NCBI GenBank assembly: GCA_028386065.3
Contig: JAKUCV010007535.1
Location: forward strand, 55,705 to 119,704
Source of the DNA: Turnera subulata
Taxonomy: Eukaryota > Streptophyta > Magnoliopsida > Malpighiales > Passifloraceae
DNA length: 64,000 bases
Direction of reading: 5' to 3'
Made by a program: the position numbers and the translations under genes. The notes beneath the pieces are model-generated. The model searched no databases, was not told the DNA's origin, and saw only the letters and a list, made by a program, of their open reading frames with translations. Shown in pieces: positions 50,101 through 61,888 of this stretch (position 1 is its first letter; every line of letters begins with the position of its first letter).

Positions 50101-51749
50101 AAAGCGTCTGGACCATGTTGCTTCATTTCGTAGCCCTGGGTAGCAGAGATCCTACATGTGGTTGTAGTTCTCCCCACTCCGGACAAAACAATCGACCGAT
50201 CTTTGGCGGATGTCAACCTCACTTGCTTAGCTCGGCAATCCACCAAAGCTTGATACTTCGACAACCAATCCATGCCTAAAATTATATCAAATCCTCCCAT
50301 GTTCATGACAATGAATCGAGCAGGAAAGGTTTCGTTCTCGAACACTAACGGCACATCCTTACAAACTCTATCTAGCCTCACTATGATGCTTGCTGGTAAT
50401 CTAACCCTCATCGGTTTTTCTAAGGATACATCTTCACAGTTATGTTGCATGGCATAGGTTTGAGCTATAAAGGAATGTGTAGCTCCAGGATTAATTAATG
50501 TGAAAGCAACACTACCATATACTGTAAAGATACCTGCTATGACTTGAGCAGTATCAGGGTCCTCTTCTGCGGTGATAACAAAAGCTCTAGGAACTGTTGT
50601 GCTTTGGTTGGCTCCAGATTGGGTCCTTGTGGAAGGATTCCCACGACCACGACCTTGTCCTTGTCCTTGTGCTCTAGATCCACCTGGCACACTAGCCACA
50701 GAGGCCTGAACTGTTGGTGCCGGTGCAGAGTTACTAACTCTCCTAAGCTTTGGGCATGCATAACGGTAATGTCCCAACTCGTTGCACTCGAAGCATCTGA
50801 CTGATGATATGGGGCGTCGGAAGTGGTTGTCTCCAAAACTAGTCACTCCAGGTCCACTCCATCCTCCAGTCGGAGCTCCGCGGTTGTTAGTCCAATCACG
50901 TCCATAGGTCGTCGACTGGTACAGTCCTAGTCCAGCTGCAGGTGCACTAGCGGCAGATACATATGGCTTCTTGTTCTGACTAGGTGGAACCTGCGGTGCA
51001 TTTCTCTTCCGGCGATACTCCTGCTGATCACGCCATGTAACTTCAGCCTTCTGAGCATCCCTTACCATGTCCTGATATCCAGCATAGTCCTTACATCCCA
51101 TGATAGCTCGGATGTCAAGATGTAGGCCTCTCTAAAAACGTTGGCATCTGGCTTTGGTAGTTGCTACCAGATCTCCAACATATAGGGACAAACGATCAAG
51201 CTTCTTCTCGTACTCCGTCACGGTCATACCATCCTGGCGCAATTCCAAGAATTCGCGCTGCATGCGCTCCTGGAATTCTTCGGTAATGAACTTGTCCTTG
51301 AACATGGCCGTGAACTCAGCCCATGGCATCACCACTGGTTTCGGCAGGTCTCTTGTAGTAGATTCCCACCAGGTTGCTGCTTCCTCACGAAAAAGAGAAG
51401 CGACATAGTTCACCTACTGGTCGGTTGTGCACTTGATCTTAAGCATGACCCTGGCGATCTGGCGTAACCACTCGTCCGCCTCACGAGGGTCAGTCGCTCC
51501 TGAGAATGGCTCAGCTCCAAGCTCAGATAGCTTGGTAAAAACAGGGTCCTCGTCGGGTCCCCCAGCTGTCTGTCGATGAAGGAACTGGGTCATCATGTGC
51601 ATCATCTGTAGAGACATCTGGTACGGCATACCCGGTACCCCATCGTACACATGTGGTTCTTCCACGTAGGCATGCGGTTGACCGATTGACACTTGGTCCT
51701 CTTCCAAGTGCTGTTGGGCGGCATGCTGGTGTCCCTCAGCCGGATCCAT
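47160..51749 (-). pseudogene. disrupted gag-pol of the chromovirus
   Basis: Gag starts at 51749 (MDPAEGHQH). A zinc knuckle [15 protein letters not shown] lies near 50.79 kb. The protease site reads INPGATHSF near 50.5 kb, where the catalytic Asp of D-S/T-G is Asn. Reverse transcriptase keeps its FIDD box near 49.47 kb. RNase H is at 49057-48704, an HHCC-type integrase zinc site ends near 48.28 kb, and the integrase core with its D, D and E motifs is at 48199-47891. The chromodomain-like tail lies at about 47350-47160. Breaks: stops at 51414, 51132, 48704, 48281, about 48209, about 47806, 47377 and about 47203, and frameshifts near 49050 and 47900. Most stops are TAG at sites where relatives have Gln or Trp. 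Confidence 0.9.
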
Positions 51750-51851
51750 CTCGTCCTACCTATATGAAGATGTATGCATGAGTATCATATTTATAACATG
51801 TGGAGCAGGATATGCACAAACATTCAAACAACAACCAAGGACCTACAACCC

Positions 51852-51863
51852 GCTCCGCTACCA
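51852..51863 (-). other. primer-binding site
   Basis: In element sense TGGTAGCGGAGC follows the 5' LTR after three T residues. It matches the initiator tRNA-Met complement TGGTATCAGAGC at 10 of 12 positions. Confidence 0.7.
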
Positions 51864-51866
51864 AAA

Positions 51867-53145
51867 TGAAATGCCCCGATCCGTATTTACCGTTAAGCAC
51901 AGTAAACACGTGGGACCACATACTATTACTGTAACCACAGTGGTAAATATCATAACTAATAGTATTAATACAATAAAAGTACATAATACATCAACAGTAC
52001 TTGTCCCGGCACAGGAACATTATTACAACAAGCAACCGAATCAGAAATAAAATGCAAGCAACGGAAGTCTTAATACAATACAACAATAGACAACAGTATA
52101 AACATGATGCAACGTAGGATGGATCCGGGCCTGGCAGAGGGTGCGCCACAGCTTGCCTCGAACGTACCTGAGCTACGCACAATCAAACTACACGACCAGG
52201 TCACGCAGGCGAGGGGTGAGCCCGAAGTGCTCACCAGGTAAAATCCATAAGCAAATATACATATACTAACAACCGTAAATAATCCAAGTCACAACAACAA
52301 CAAATAACTAAGGTTTACATGAACCCTAAATAACACACTCTGTGATTCTAGACATGCTATATCAATTTTATTATCAGGGCCCCTATCACTAGTTAAATGA
52401 TGGCCGTCGCCCAGTAGTCAAGCTAGCTAGCCCGTGGACCCCGCCCTGATACCTCCATGTAAAACTGGCACAGACAGGGAGCAGACCCCAAGCACACTCT
52501 CCCCCAGCGCCTAAAATAAAAGCTGGTACAGACAGGGAGCAGACCCCAAGCACACTCTCCCCCAGCACCATAAAAATAAGACTACCATTTGGCTATTCCA
52601 ATATTTAACTGTAATTTACTAGATGTCTAAGTGTATCCAGTTTTATTACTCCTAGTTACTTAATTTCTATTATCCTCCTTTCTCTCATTATCCCGAGCAG
52701 GCTCATAGCCTCTCCGCTCGTCTGGATAATACAAGCTTATTCAACCAGTACCCTCGGTACTCTACTCTCACAATTTCCACAGCCAACAACAACAGAAATA
52801 ATCTACTAATACCACATTTCTAATATTACCAATAACATCAACAGTAGCATCAATCCAACAACATCAACGGCAACAAACAACAATTAAATTCATCTCACAA
52901 CAACTATTCACAGTCATAAAGAATTATTCAAGCATATAACACAACAGCAACTTGGCACTACGGCAGTATATAAATATTTACTTATACTCACCTTAGCCGA
53001 TTTTCTATTCCTGATACTCCTCGAAGTGTTCCGGCTCAGGCTCCTCGGGGTACTGCTCGTTATTAATTCCTATATCAAACAACAATTTATGCACATATAA
53101 GATGATATGCAAATGCTCGGCTATTACTGTAAGCCGTAAAAATAA
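51867..53145 (-). repeat. truncated 5' LTR of the chromovirus
   Basis: It is colinear with 44171-45450 of the 3' LTR from TGAAATGCC to GCCGTAAAAATAATT. The similarity then stops abruptly at about 53145. The missing part includes the element's original LTR start. Confidence 0.88.
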
Positions 53146-53616
53146 TTTTTGGGAAAATACATATATATGATATAATTTCTAGGAAAATTATTTGTTATTA
53201 TTTTGGAAAACAAAGTATAATTACTCTAAAAAAATATTTAAAAAAGAGTTTTAATTAAAGTATGGTACCGAAATTATATTCAGATATACGTACAGTACAA
53301 TATTTTCGGTAAAAGATGATAATAAAGGATATGAACCGGGATGGGTTATTTCGCAGTTTTGGTATCATAGTATACCGATTATGTGTATTTATGTGAGCAT
53401 GTTGTTTTGTTGTATAGGTTTGGATATCGAGCAGTTCCGGTGGAACCGGCTTTGGACCTGTCATTGTCTCCGGAGTTGAGTAATCGGCCAAGGTGAGGAT
53501 GGATTTCCTTCAATATGTGCCTGTATTACTCGGTTATTGTGTTTGATGATTGTTGCTCTGTTGGTTGTTGCATTTGCTGTGGTTTGTTTCGAGATGTTTA
53601 TCCTAGTGTTGTCGAC
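53146..53616 (+). mobile_element. inverted fragment of a related gypsy LTR
   Basis: Read on the plus strand, ATATCGAGCAGTTCC and CGGCCAAGGTGAGGAT near 53.43-53.50 kb match the sense-strand pattern of the neighbouring LTRs (AACGAGCAGTACC and CGGCTAAGGTGAGGAT). This fragment is therefore a diverged LTR piece in the opposite orientation to the chromovirus. It begins exactly where the truncated LTR ends. Confidence 0.55.
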
Positions 53617-54032
53617 TGTCACTACAGACCAACACGGGACCTTTCCAACATGCTTTGTCCTCACTCGCACGTTTCCGGGGAAAACTTCCCAGAAGGTCAC
53701 CCATCCTAGAATTGCTCCAAGTCAAGCACGTTTAACTTTGGAGTTTTTCTAGAATGAGCACCGAAAAGGTAGGTGCACCTTGTTGATATAGTTAGTACCC
53801 ATCAAACCGTTTAAGCTACTCTCAATTGTACAGTCCCATACCTGTACAACCTCGAAATCGCTCTAACTGTGCAGCCCCATCCCTACACAGTCTCAGGATC
53901 TCTCCTATTCCGGTGTGGATCGGTTCATTCCCGTGCCCCTCCGTCTAGAAGCCTGCCAGAAGCCGCTCCTTGTCCATGCTCATCCCGGCACCGGCATACA
54001 CTTCCCTCCCTCATAGACCCCGGGGTGTCACA
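53617..54032 (-). mobile_element. 5S rRNA-derived LTR, Cassandra-like TRIM
   Basis: On the minus strand it starts TGTGACACCCCGGGG. It contains a stretch at about 53681-53750 that matches the 3' two thirds of 5S rRNA: CTCCAAAGTTAAACGTGCTT, then CTAGGATGGGTGACC and TGGGAAGT, where 5S has AGTTAAGCGTGCTTGG and AGTACTAGGATGGGTGACC. Cassandra elements are short non-coding retrotransposons that carry such a 5S domain in their LTRs. The inner end (CACTACAGACC side) is uncertain by several bases, and only one LTR is visible. Confidence 0.65.
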
Positions 54033-55212
54033 CTTCCTCAGAGGGAGCTTACGGAGTTGAGTATGATTAATATGGAGCTCGGTAAGCGAGTATAAGTACC
54101 TACCAAACCGATACTGAATAAGCAACGAATAGCTAATTTGTTAACACCCCTCGTAGAATCAAAGGAGTGAAAAAAACACAAAAGAGAAACAAAGACCCAA
54201 CCGGAGAGAAAGCAAAGAAAGAAATGCTGACATCAACCGAAGCAAGACCCAAGAAGAGAAACAAGCAACCAGTAAGATGGAAGGGAGAAGAGGAATTACC
54301 AGTGAAGGTGCGTCGCACAACCCGTCAGACCCTTGCTTTCAATCAACCTGCAATCACCAAAGTAAGATGAATTAAAGAGAAGAATATTGGTAATTAAAGA
54401 CTAATAGCAATTCAATTGATTTTTTCCCCAAAATCGCAACCTAGGGTTCTAGGTTCAATTTTGGGGATTTCGGATTTGAGTTAGTAGAAGCAGGAAGAAG
54501 GGGTGAAAGTGCAGGGGGGGAGGTAATAACATGATGAGAAGATGAAATTTCAAAAAAAAAAAAGAAGAAGATGAACAGAAGATCGAGGTTGAAGGAGGAA
54601 GAGATCGGTGTGAAGAAGGAAGAGAATCGTCGTTTCTCACCTAGAGAGGAGGAAGAGAGAGTGTGTGCAGGCCTGACTGCTGAAAATAGAACGGGAATTT
54701 GGGTTTTTATTAGACGGGGGTAGTTTGGGAATATTGTCTTTTGGGTAGAGATACGCTCGTCCACAAATTTCAAACCCCAACCCACCAAACCCCAACCCCA
54801 GCTCCTCGCGGGGGTTGAAAATCGTGGGTTTGAAGGTGTGAAACCCGCAAGTTAGGGTTCCAAACCCAAACCCCAACCCCAACCCGCGCTCCATTTTTTC
54901 CAACCAAACAGCGGGTAGGGTTTCAAACCCCAACCCGCCCTCCCAAACCCCCAAACCAAACGCAACCTTAGTTAATATAGGTCATGTGTTTTAAAGTAAG
55001 TCATTTTGAAGTTTGAACTATCCGTTTTGTGTACTCAACAACTCGAGCGAGTTTTTTCCTTGAACCGGAACTCCCAGTCCAACTCCAACCGTTTAGCTCC
55101 ATCACAACTGTAGGCCTGTAAAACCAAAACCCAATCTTTGAAGAATCCTTAAACCCTGTCCTCCTGTCTCTTCTTTCTTTCCTATCCTTCCCAAAGTAGC
55201 ACCACCACCACC
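54033..55212. other. repeat-rich upstream region of the AspRS gene
   Basis: 54033-54160 may still be transposon. 54770-54965 is low-complexity DNA made of CCAAACCCCAACCC-like phrases, ending in CCAAACGCAACCTTAG. The last 180 bases are the probable promoter and leader of the tRNA synthetase gene. No convincing gene is present; short frames are unsupported. Confidence 0.45.
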
Positions 55213-58200
55213 ATGTCTCTCCTCCTCCTCCGATCCCTACCTCTTATAGCTCTTCGCCCCAAATCATATCCTCTCCCTCTCCCTCTTCTCCACACCATCC
55301 TCAAACACCACCGCTTCCCTTCACCCCAAACCAAACTCCGTCCCCTCTCCGTCTGTGCCTCCTCCACCGAAACCCTCCCTCCCTCGCATCCCCAACACCC
55401 CCTCCCTTCGTCCTCCTCCTCCTCATCCGCTGACTCTCTCCTCTGGGTCTCCCGCACCGCCTTCTGCGGCCAACTATCCTCCGCCCACGTCGGCTCTCGT
55501 GTCCGCCTCTGCGGCTGGGTCGCTCTCCACCGCGTCCACGGTGGTCTCACTTTCCTCAACCTCCGAGACCACACCGGCATTGTCCAGGTTCGCTCCACCA
55601 CTCCTGCTCGCTCTTTTTTTTTTTGTTTAACATTTTTGTTTGACAGTTCGTGATTGATTATTGATTCCTTGTGGTGGGTTGGTTTTGGTTTTGGGTTCTA
55701 CTTTTAGGTCACTACACTTCCTGATGAGTTCCCTGATGCGCATTCAGTTGTTAATGACTTGAGATTGGAGTACGTGGTTGCCATTGAAGGCGTGGTTCGC
55801 TCCCGGCCCCCTGCGTCCGTTAATGAGAAAATGGAGACCGGATATGTTGAGGTAATTTGTTGCGATATCAACTTGTAATGGCTTCATAGGATTGAATATA
55901 ATTCCATTTGATAGCTTAATTTGTGTGCTTGTGTATGCCAGGTTGCTGCAGAGCATGTTCAAGTGTTGAATGCAGTGAGGTCAAAGTTGCCGTTTTTGGT
56001 TACTACTGGTGATGATGCGAAAGACTCTGTGAAGGAGGAGATTCGGTTGAGGTAACTGACAAATGCTAATGTTTCTCGCGACTAGCTTCTATGGTCATCA
56101 AAGACTAAAATGCTTCTTCATTAGATACCGCTGCCTTGATTTACGACGTCAGCAAATGAATGCCAACATTGTGTTGCGTCACAAAGTGGTGAAACTCGTC
56201 CGAAGGTATCTGGAGGATGTGCATGGTTTTGTGGAGGTATATAGTGGATATTCATGTTGTTCTTTGGTAGTTTCTTTTCTTTTGCTTTGTCTGTCATACC
56301 TTTCTTGATTCTGATTTTTTATGGTTATAAGGTAGATCGAGACTCCAGTTCTTTCAAGATCTACTCCAGAAGGTGCCCGTGACTATTTGGTTCCTTCTCG
56401 AGTTCAGGTAAGTAGTATTTGTTTGCTTGCACATTATTTGCTCAGAAATACACTTTCTTTGGAGTGTGTGGATTATACTGTTCTCTTAGCATACTACGTG
56501 TGAGGCTTGAGCAGCTCTGATTCTCTTTTGACTATGTATGAACATGAAGCCAGGAACATTCTATGCTTTGCCACAGAGTCCACAGCTCTTTAAGCAAATG
56601 CTGATGGTCTCCGGTTTTGACAAATACTATCAAATAGCAAGGTAAGCTATTCGATTCTAGAATGTCCTTAGCTTCACCCCTCGTGGGCTATTAAAATATT
56701 TTCTTGTATACTATTTATGTTTGCAAAGAAGGAAACAAGTGGCACTATCTGATCTCTCAGTATTGACTAAAAATAAATTTGCTGCTCTCTTATGAGTGGG
56801 GAGGAACCTTTTTTATCCTAAATTCTAGTGCAATTGAGAATGTACTTTCTTCTTTTACTTCAGATGCTTTAGAGATGAAGATCTTAGGGCAGATAGGCAA
56901 CCTGAATTCACCCAGCTAGATATGGAACTGGCATTCACCCCTCTGGAGGACATGCTGAGCCTCAATGAAGATTTGATTCGAAAGGTGAATATATATCTTG
57001 TTGAATGGGTTCTCCATTGCTGATGTGAAAAGTTAAATGAGGAATTTTGACCTTGCAAATATACATAGTTATCAGATGACGTTTTGCTACTGGTCCTAAC
57101 TCTTCTTTAGTTTTCTATTGATGTTATAAAGCACGTACAATTAGTTGAATGCAATATTTGCAATATATTCCGTCTCTATATTAGCGCACCAGGGTGTGAA
57201 GTTGAGGCTCAAAGCTTCATCCACCAAAAAACTTATTCCTGTATTCAGCATTGGTTATGTTTTGGGCCATCTGTTTTCTTCATCTATGTTCTCCAGCATA
57301 CCTCCCTGCCATTGACATGCCAAATTGTTTTGGTAATTAGTCAACTGGACCCTTTATGCAACTGAGCAAGTTGTCTGTTGAATTAGGTGGTTTTGGGGGA
57401 TTCTAAGCAAAATAATGTTGCATTCAGAGCAGATAGCAAACTGGTCATGTAGGCATATCCCTTGTAATTACCTGTATGAATGTGCTAATTTTGGACTATT
57501 TGACACATTAAACATATGCTTGCCCCCAACTTAATTAGATGTCATGTTTGCAGGTTTTTCTGGAGATTAAAGGTGTCCAGCTGCCAACCCCTTTCCCTAG
57601 GCTTACATATGCTGAAGCAATGGAGCGATATGGTTCAGACAGGCCGGACACTAGATTTGATCTTGAGTTGAAAGATGTAATTATCTCTTTCATTTTTTCT
57701 TTAGGTTTAGTATAAATTTTATGGCCTGCAAATTGATCATTTGAGTATTTGTAGCCTATCTGTATTAGTTTTCTGTTTTTGTCTTGTAGTTCAGTATTCC
57801 TGTAATTTTGTTCTTATTGATGGGTAAGCGGTATCATGCAGATATTGCACATATGCTTTTGATCAGTTTTGTACTTTGAATTTTCTTAGGGTTAGGACTT
57901 TAGTTTTGAGGATTTAAGGTTTTGACATTCAGATATAGGGTGTCTTCATAACAAGAAGAATTTGTGATTATATTTTGAGTTTTGTTCTGGTGCTGCAGGT
58001 GTCTGATATTTTTGAAGCATCAAATTTCAGGGTTTTTGCTGATAGCTTGAAAAGTGGGGGAATTGTCAAAGTTTTATGTGTTCCTTCAGGATCAAAAAGT
58101 TATTCAAACACAGCACTTAAGAAAGGAGATATTTACAATGAAGCGATCAAATCTGGAGCTAAGGGTTTGCCTTTCCTCAAGGTCTTGGATGATGGTAAAA

Positions 58201-60610
58201 GGAGAAATTTTTCTCCCTTCTCGTGGAATTTTATTGGAAGTATTACAATGAACTGTCCAGTTTCATTATCTTATTATATTATATTGTATGTTTTTCAGGG
58301 GAGGTTGAAGGAATTCCTGCATTAGTATCAAGTTTGGGTTCAACAGATAGAGAGCAGTTGCTGAGACGATGCTCTGCGGGACCTGGGGACCTTCTCTTGT
58401 TTGCAGTGGGTCATCAGTCATCAGTTAATAAAACTCTGGATCGACTAAGGCTACATGTAGCCGATCAACTTGGCTTGATTGATCATGTAAGGACTTAAAG
58501 ACGCAAATAATAGTCGCTCTTTCGTTCTTTCTGTTCCTGATTTTTTTCAGTGTTTCTGATGCTTTAGTCCAGGCATTCAATACTGTGGGTAACAGACTTC
58601 CCAATGTTCGAGTGGAACGATGAAGAGCAACGGCTTGAGGTCTGTCTCATTTCTATTGCCTTGTAGCTATAATGATATAAAGATGTTTACTTCGTTTAAC
58701 TTCCTATTTATCTCAGTTAATTTAAATGTTATAATACTAGCACATTGGAGTTTACTCCGGTTATGGCATTCATTGTCTTCTACACTTCAGACTCAGTACT
58801 TTGGACTAGGTGAAAATGAAAACTTTATGCTATTCTTTCTCTAGAACTAGGTGCCATGGTTAGGGAAGTAGGGAGCTTCATGCTTTGAGTGGACAAAATT
58901 ATCATTCTTTCAGTAACAAAGATTCTTTCTGCAGCATTGGGAACTAGAGGTATCTGCTACCTAGTTTTTGACAAATTGTATTGAGTAGATGAACAATATT
59001 TGATTAAATGGGATGATGAGTCATGAATTAGATAACAGAATTGTTTTTTCTTTTTCTTTTTCTTTTTATGTTTGTTTGCTTAAGTTCTTCCCGTGGTGGA
59101 GTTGTTCCCTTGGTTCCTATCTACTGTTGGCCAGATCTATTTATTCTTTTTTTTGCATTCGGTCTACGTTCTTCAAATCTCTTCTTTAATATTGTGGTTG
59201 TCAGGCCTTGCATCACCCATTCACTGCTCCAAATCCTGATGATATGAATGACCTTTCCTCTGCTCGTGCCCTTGCTTATGACATGGTTTACAATGGGGTT
59301 GAGGTATTTGACTTTGTGTACTTCCTGTAGTGGATGGTTCAAAGCTTATGCTAGTCAGTAATTTAAGAGCACATTCTGTTCCTGGGTGCTGTCAGATTGG
59401 TGGAGGGAGCTTGAGGATCTACAAGCGTGAGGTGCAACAAAAAGTATTGGAAATTGTGGGTATCAGCCCTGAACAGGTGAGAAGGCTCTATGACCATTTA
59501 AATTTGATCTAGCATGCATTTCATACATCCCACGGTTTTGCTGGTTTATAATCCAAAAAATTACACTTTGGCCATTTTGTGGGCGGTAAGATTACACTAG
59601 GCCTTTTATCTTTTTGTCCACTGGATATTAATTGCCATTACTTCTAAGTTTATCCTATGTCAGTCCAACAAAAGCTTCTGGAAATTGTGGGCATCAACCC
59701 TGAAGAAGTCAGAAAACCCTATAGCCACTGGAATGCGACCATGCCTGCATTCCATAGTTCCTGCACTTTTGCACGTCTGTAATCCAAAAAACTACATTAG
59801 GACTTCTGCCTTTTTATCTACTCGATATATCAAATCTTGTCTAACTCTAAGTTTATTCCATTTCAACATGAAAGGAGATTCAGCATGTTGTTTTGTCAAG
59901 GATACCCAGAAAATCATTTGTCAGAGGCTAAGCTTCTACTAAATAGAGATAAACTGTAAAACACTGACAATATGCCAAAAGGATCTTTTTTCACTTTTTT
60001 AATTCAATTGTTTTCCCGATAAAGTAATGTCATCAAAGTTTATACTTTGTTTATTTTGTTGTTTTCTTTTTCCTCCGAGTCATTTAGAACTTCATAACAA
60101 GTAGGGACTCAAGTCAGTCCACAAAAAATACCTGTGCCTCTTGACTTTATTGCATTTGGAACATTTGAAAACCTTAGGGTTCGTAATCGTCGGGCTACCT
60201 GGCTTTTATTTTTTAGAATAACAACAATATTATCTTCCAAATGCAAAAACCTTTAGTGATGCGGAGTTGCACCATTTTTGTCTGCAGGCCGAAGCAAAGT
60301 TTGGGTATCTCCTGGAGGCATTAAATATGGGTGCTCCTCCGCATGGTATGGAACTCATAATGATGTTTTGGGAGTATCCGAGCATAATGCTTTATCCACC
60401 ATTTTTGCAAACCTGTTTGTAAACTTCTGTTCTGTTTCAGGGGGAATTGCATTTGGGTTGGACAGATTAATTATGTTGCTAGCTGGTGCTAGTTCCATCA
60501 GGGATGTCATTGCATTTCCAAAGACTACGACTGCGCAGTGTGCCCTAACTCGAGCACCATCAGAAGTGGATCCCCAGCAGCTTAAAGATCTGTCTTTCCA
60601 CACCAAATAG
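55213..60610 (+). CDS. aspartyl-tRNA synthetase, organellar (bacterial type), 15 exons
   Basis: The enzyme charges tRNA-Asp with aspartate for plastid and mitochondrial translation. Exons: 55213-55587, 55708-55851, 55942-56051, 56125-56236, 56336-56407, 56550-56641, 56864-56984, 57554-57676, 57999-58194, 58299-58486, 58568-58639, 59205-59303, 59396-59476, 60288-60345, 60441-60610. Phases agree and give 670 residues. The first 70 or so residues are rich in Ser, Leu, Pro and Arg and lack acidic residues, as a transit peptide would be. An OB-fold anticodon domain follows ([20 protein letters not shown]). Class II motif 1 is near 248-270, motif 2 ([19 protein letters not shown]) near 303-322 and motif 3 ([12 protein letters not shown]) near 615-628. 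A GAD insert typical of bacterial AspRS lies between. It corresponds to Arabidopsis OKI1 (At4g33760) in my recollection. No lesion was seen. Confidence 0.96.
59435..59868 (+). repeat. tandem duplication of exon 13 and intron sequence
   Basis: 59435-59665 (the 3' half of exon 13 plus intron) is repeated at 59666-59868. Copy two still reads CTGGAAATTGTGGGCATCA, with an open exon-like frame, but lies within intron 13. Its donor changed from CAG-GTGAG to AAGTCAG, and it lacks a branch and acceptor of its own. Indels shorten copy two by about 28 bp. Confidence 0.8.
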
Positions 60611-61888
60611 TTTGTAGTTTTGTTTTATTCCTCTGTGGTTAATTGGGTTGCTCATTGCTATGGCATGATGATCGCTGTTACTGGCTCTGAATTTGGACAT
60701 CCGGCATCTCTGCCACGCCTGAGGAAATCATTAATGTATATGTGGAAACGGAGCACTTACTGATTCTTACATACTTCAATTACGTACTCTTATGGCTACA
60801 ATTTTCTTTTTTTCTTGTAGCGCCTCCGCTGTTGCAACTCTAATCAGCGGACAATTGTTCGTTCTTATACTTCAGATTTATATATTCGTAGACTTCACAA
60901 TGTATTTTTTTCGTTTTTTGGTATTCCAGAATTTTAGAAACTACCCAATTTTCTTAACCATCCCCGGGGATTGAACCTATGATAGTTTTTGAATAAAATA
61001 TCAAGGGAGTGTTATTGCGCTACAAGTAGTATCTTCCCGCCATTTTTTACAAATGTGTAATTTTCCAAGCATTACACATTTGTTTTAAGAAAATTTTAGT
61101 TTTTGTTTGAACTTAATAGAGAAATGCTCTTAGTGTCATCATCACCCATATATGATCTATCTACGCAAATTTTTGTATTAAAACTCCAAATTCAATTGTA
61201 TAAAATTCTGCCGTCTCGTTAAAAGCATATACTTGCAACTTAATGATAGTTAGACAATATAGACTGTAAAGATAATTAAGGATGTACTTGATTAGAAAAT
61301 ATTGCTAAACAATAGCAAGATATGATGAAACAAAACTTTTCAAGATTAATTGATTACCACATGGACTGAGATACGGCATGAATTCTTACCACATGGAATG
61401 AATCGGTACTGAAATGCTCTTTATTTGAATTCTTACCGTAAGATATGTTGTTGCATAGCTGGAAAATGTAAATTAATGGATATAGTTGTTAACTACTGCT
61501 TGCTCAGAAATGTAGTTTGGTATGTCAGAGCAAGTTGTCTTTATATATATGCAGGGAATCAAATTCATTTCATAACTTGCAATATGTCCGAATATTGTTC
61601 AAGATTGAGCTTGTAATGGATAAGTTTTTTTCCATCCACTTTTCTTATACTGAAAACCACACATTAATACTTATTTTTGTAAAGACGTAAATAATTTTTT
61701 AAAATAAGAACATAGCTCCGAAGAAAATGCAATGTAAACACTGGAGTAGCGTATTTGAACATCTTAGATTTATAGACGCATTTTGAAAAAGTATCATCAT
61801 CAGCAACTAAATATTCCTTACAAATAACAGCACATCTCATCTCTTTTAGGAGAAATACATATATACATCAATAAATAATTGAAAAGAC
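60611..61888. other. tail-to-tail intergenic region
   Basis: It separates the 3' ends of the AspRS gene (plus) and the primase gene (minus), so it should hold both 3' UTRs and polyadenylation sites. It is A/T-rich and no other feature is recognised. Confidence 0.5.

Larger units (their letters stand above)
44171..53145 (-). mobile_element. decayed Tekay/Del-type chromovirus (Ty3/gypsy)
   Basis: In element sense (minus) the order is a truncated 5' LTR (53145-51867), primer-binding site, gag with a CCHC knuckle, protease, reverse transcriptase, RNase H, integrase, chromodomain-like tail, polypurine tract and 3' LTR (47114-44171). Integrase after RNase H marks Ty3/gypsy, and the C-terminal chromodomain marks a chromovirus. 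Several in-frame stops and two frameshifts make it unable to encode its proteins. The two LTRs differ at roughly two dozen sites in their first 400 bases, so insertion is not very recent. The 5' LTR lacks its outer 1.6 kb. CTTCC precedes the element at 44166-44170. Confidence 0.92.

Noticed and set aside
53681..53770. A functional 5S rRNA gene
   Set aside because: The 5' third is missing or replaced and there are many substitutions. It sits inside an LTR-like unit.
54770..54965. Possible interstitial telomere repeat
   Set aside because: The phrases are CCAAACCCCAACCC-like and the plant unit CCCTAAA is not tandemly present. It is low-complexity or transposon DNA.
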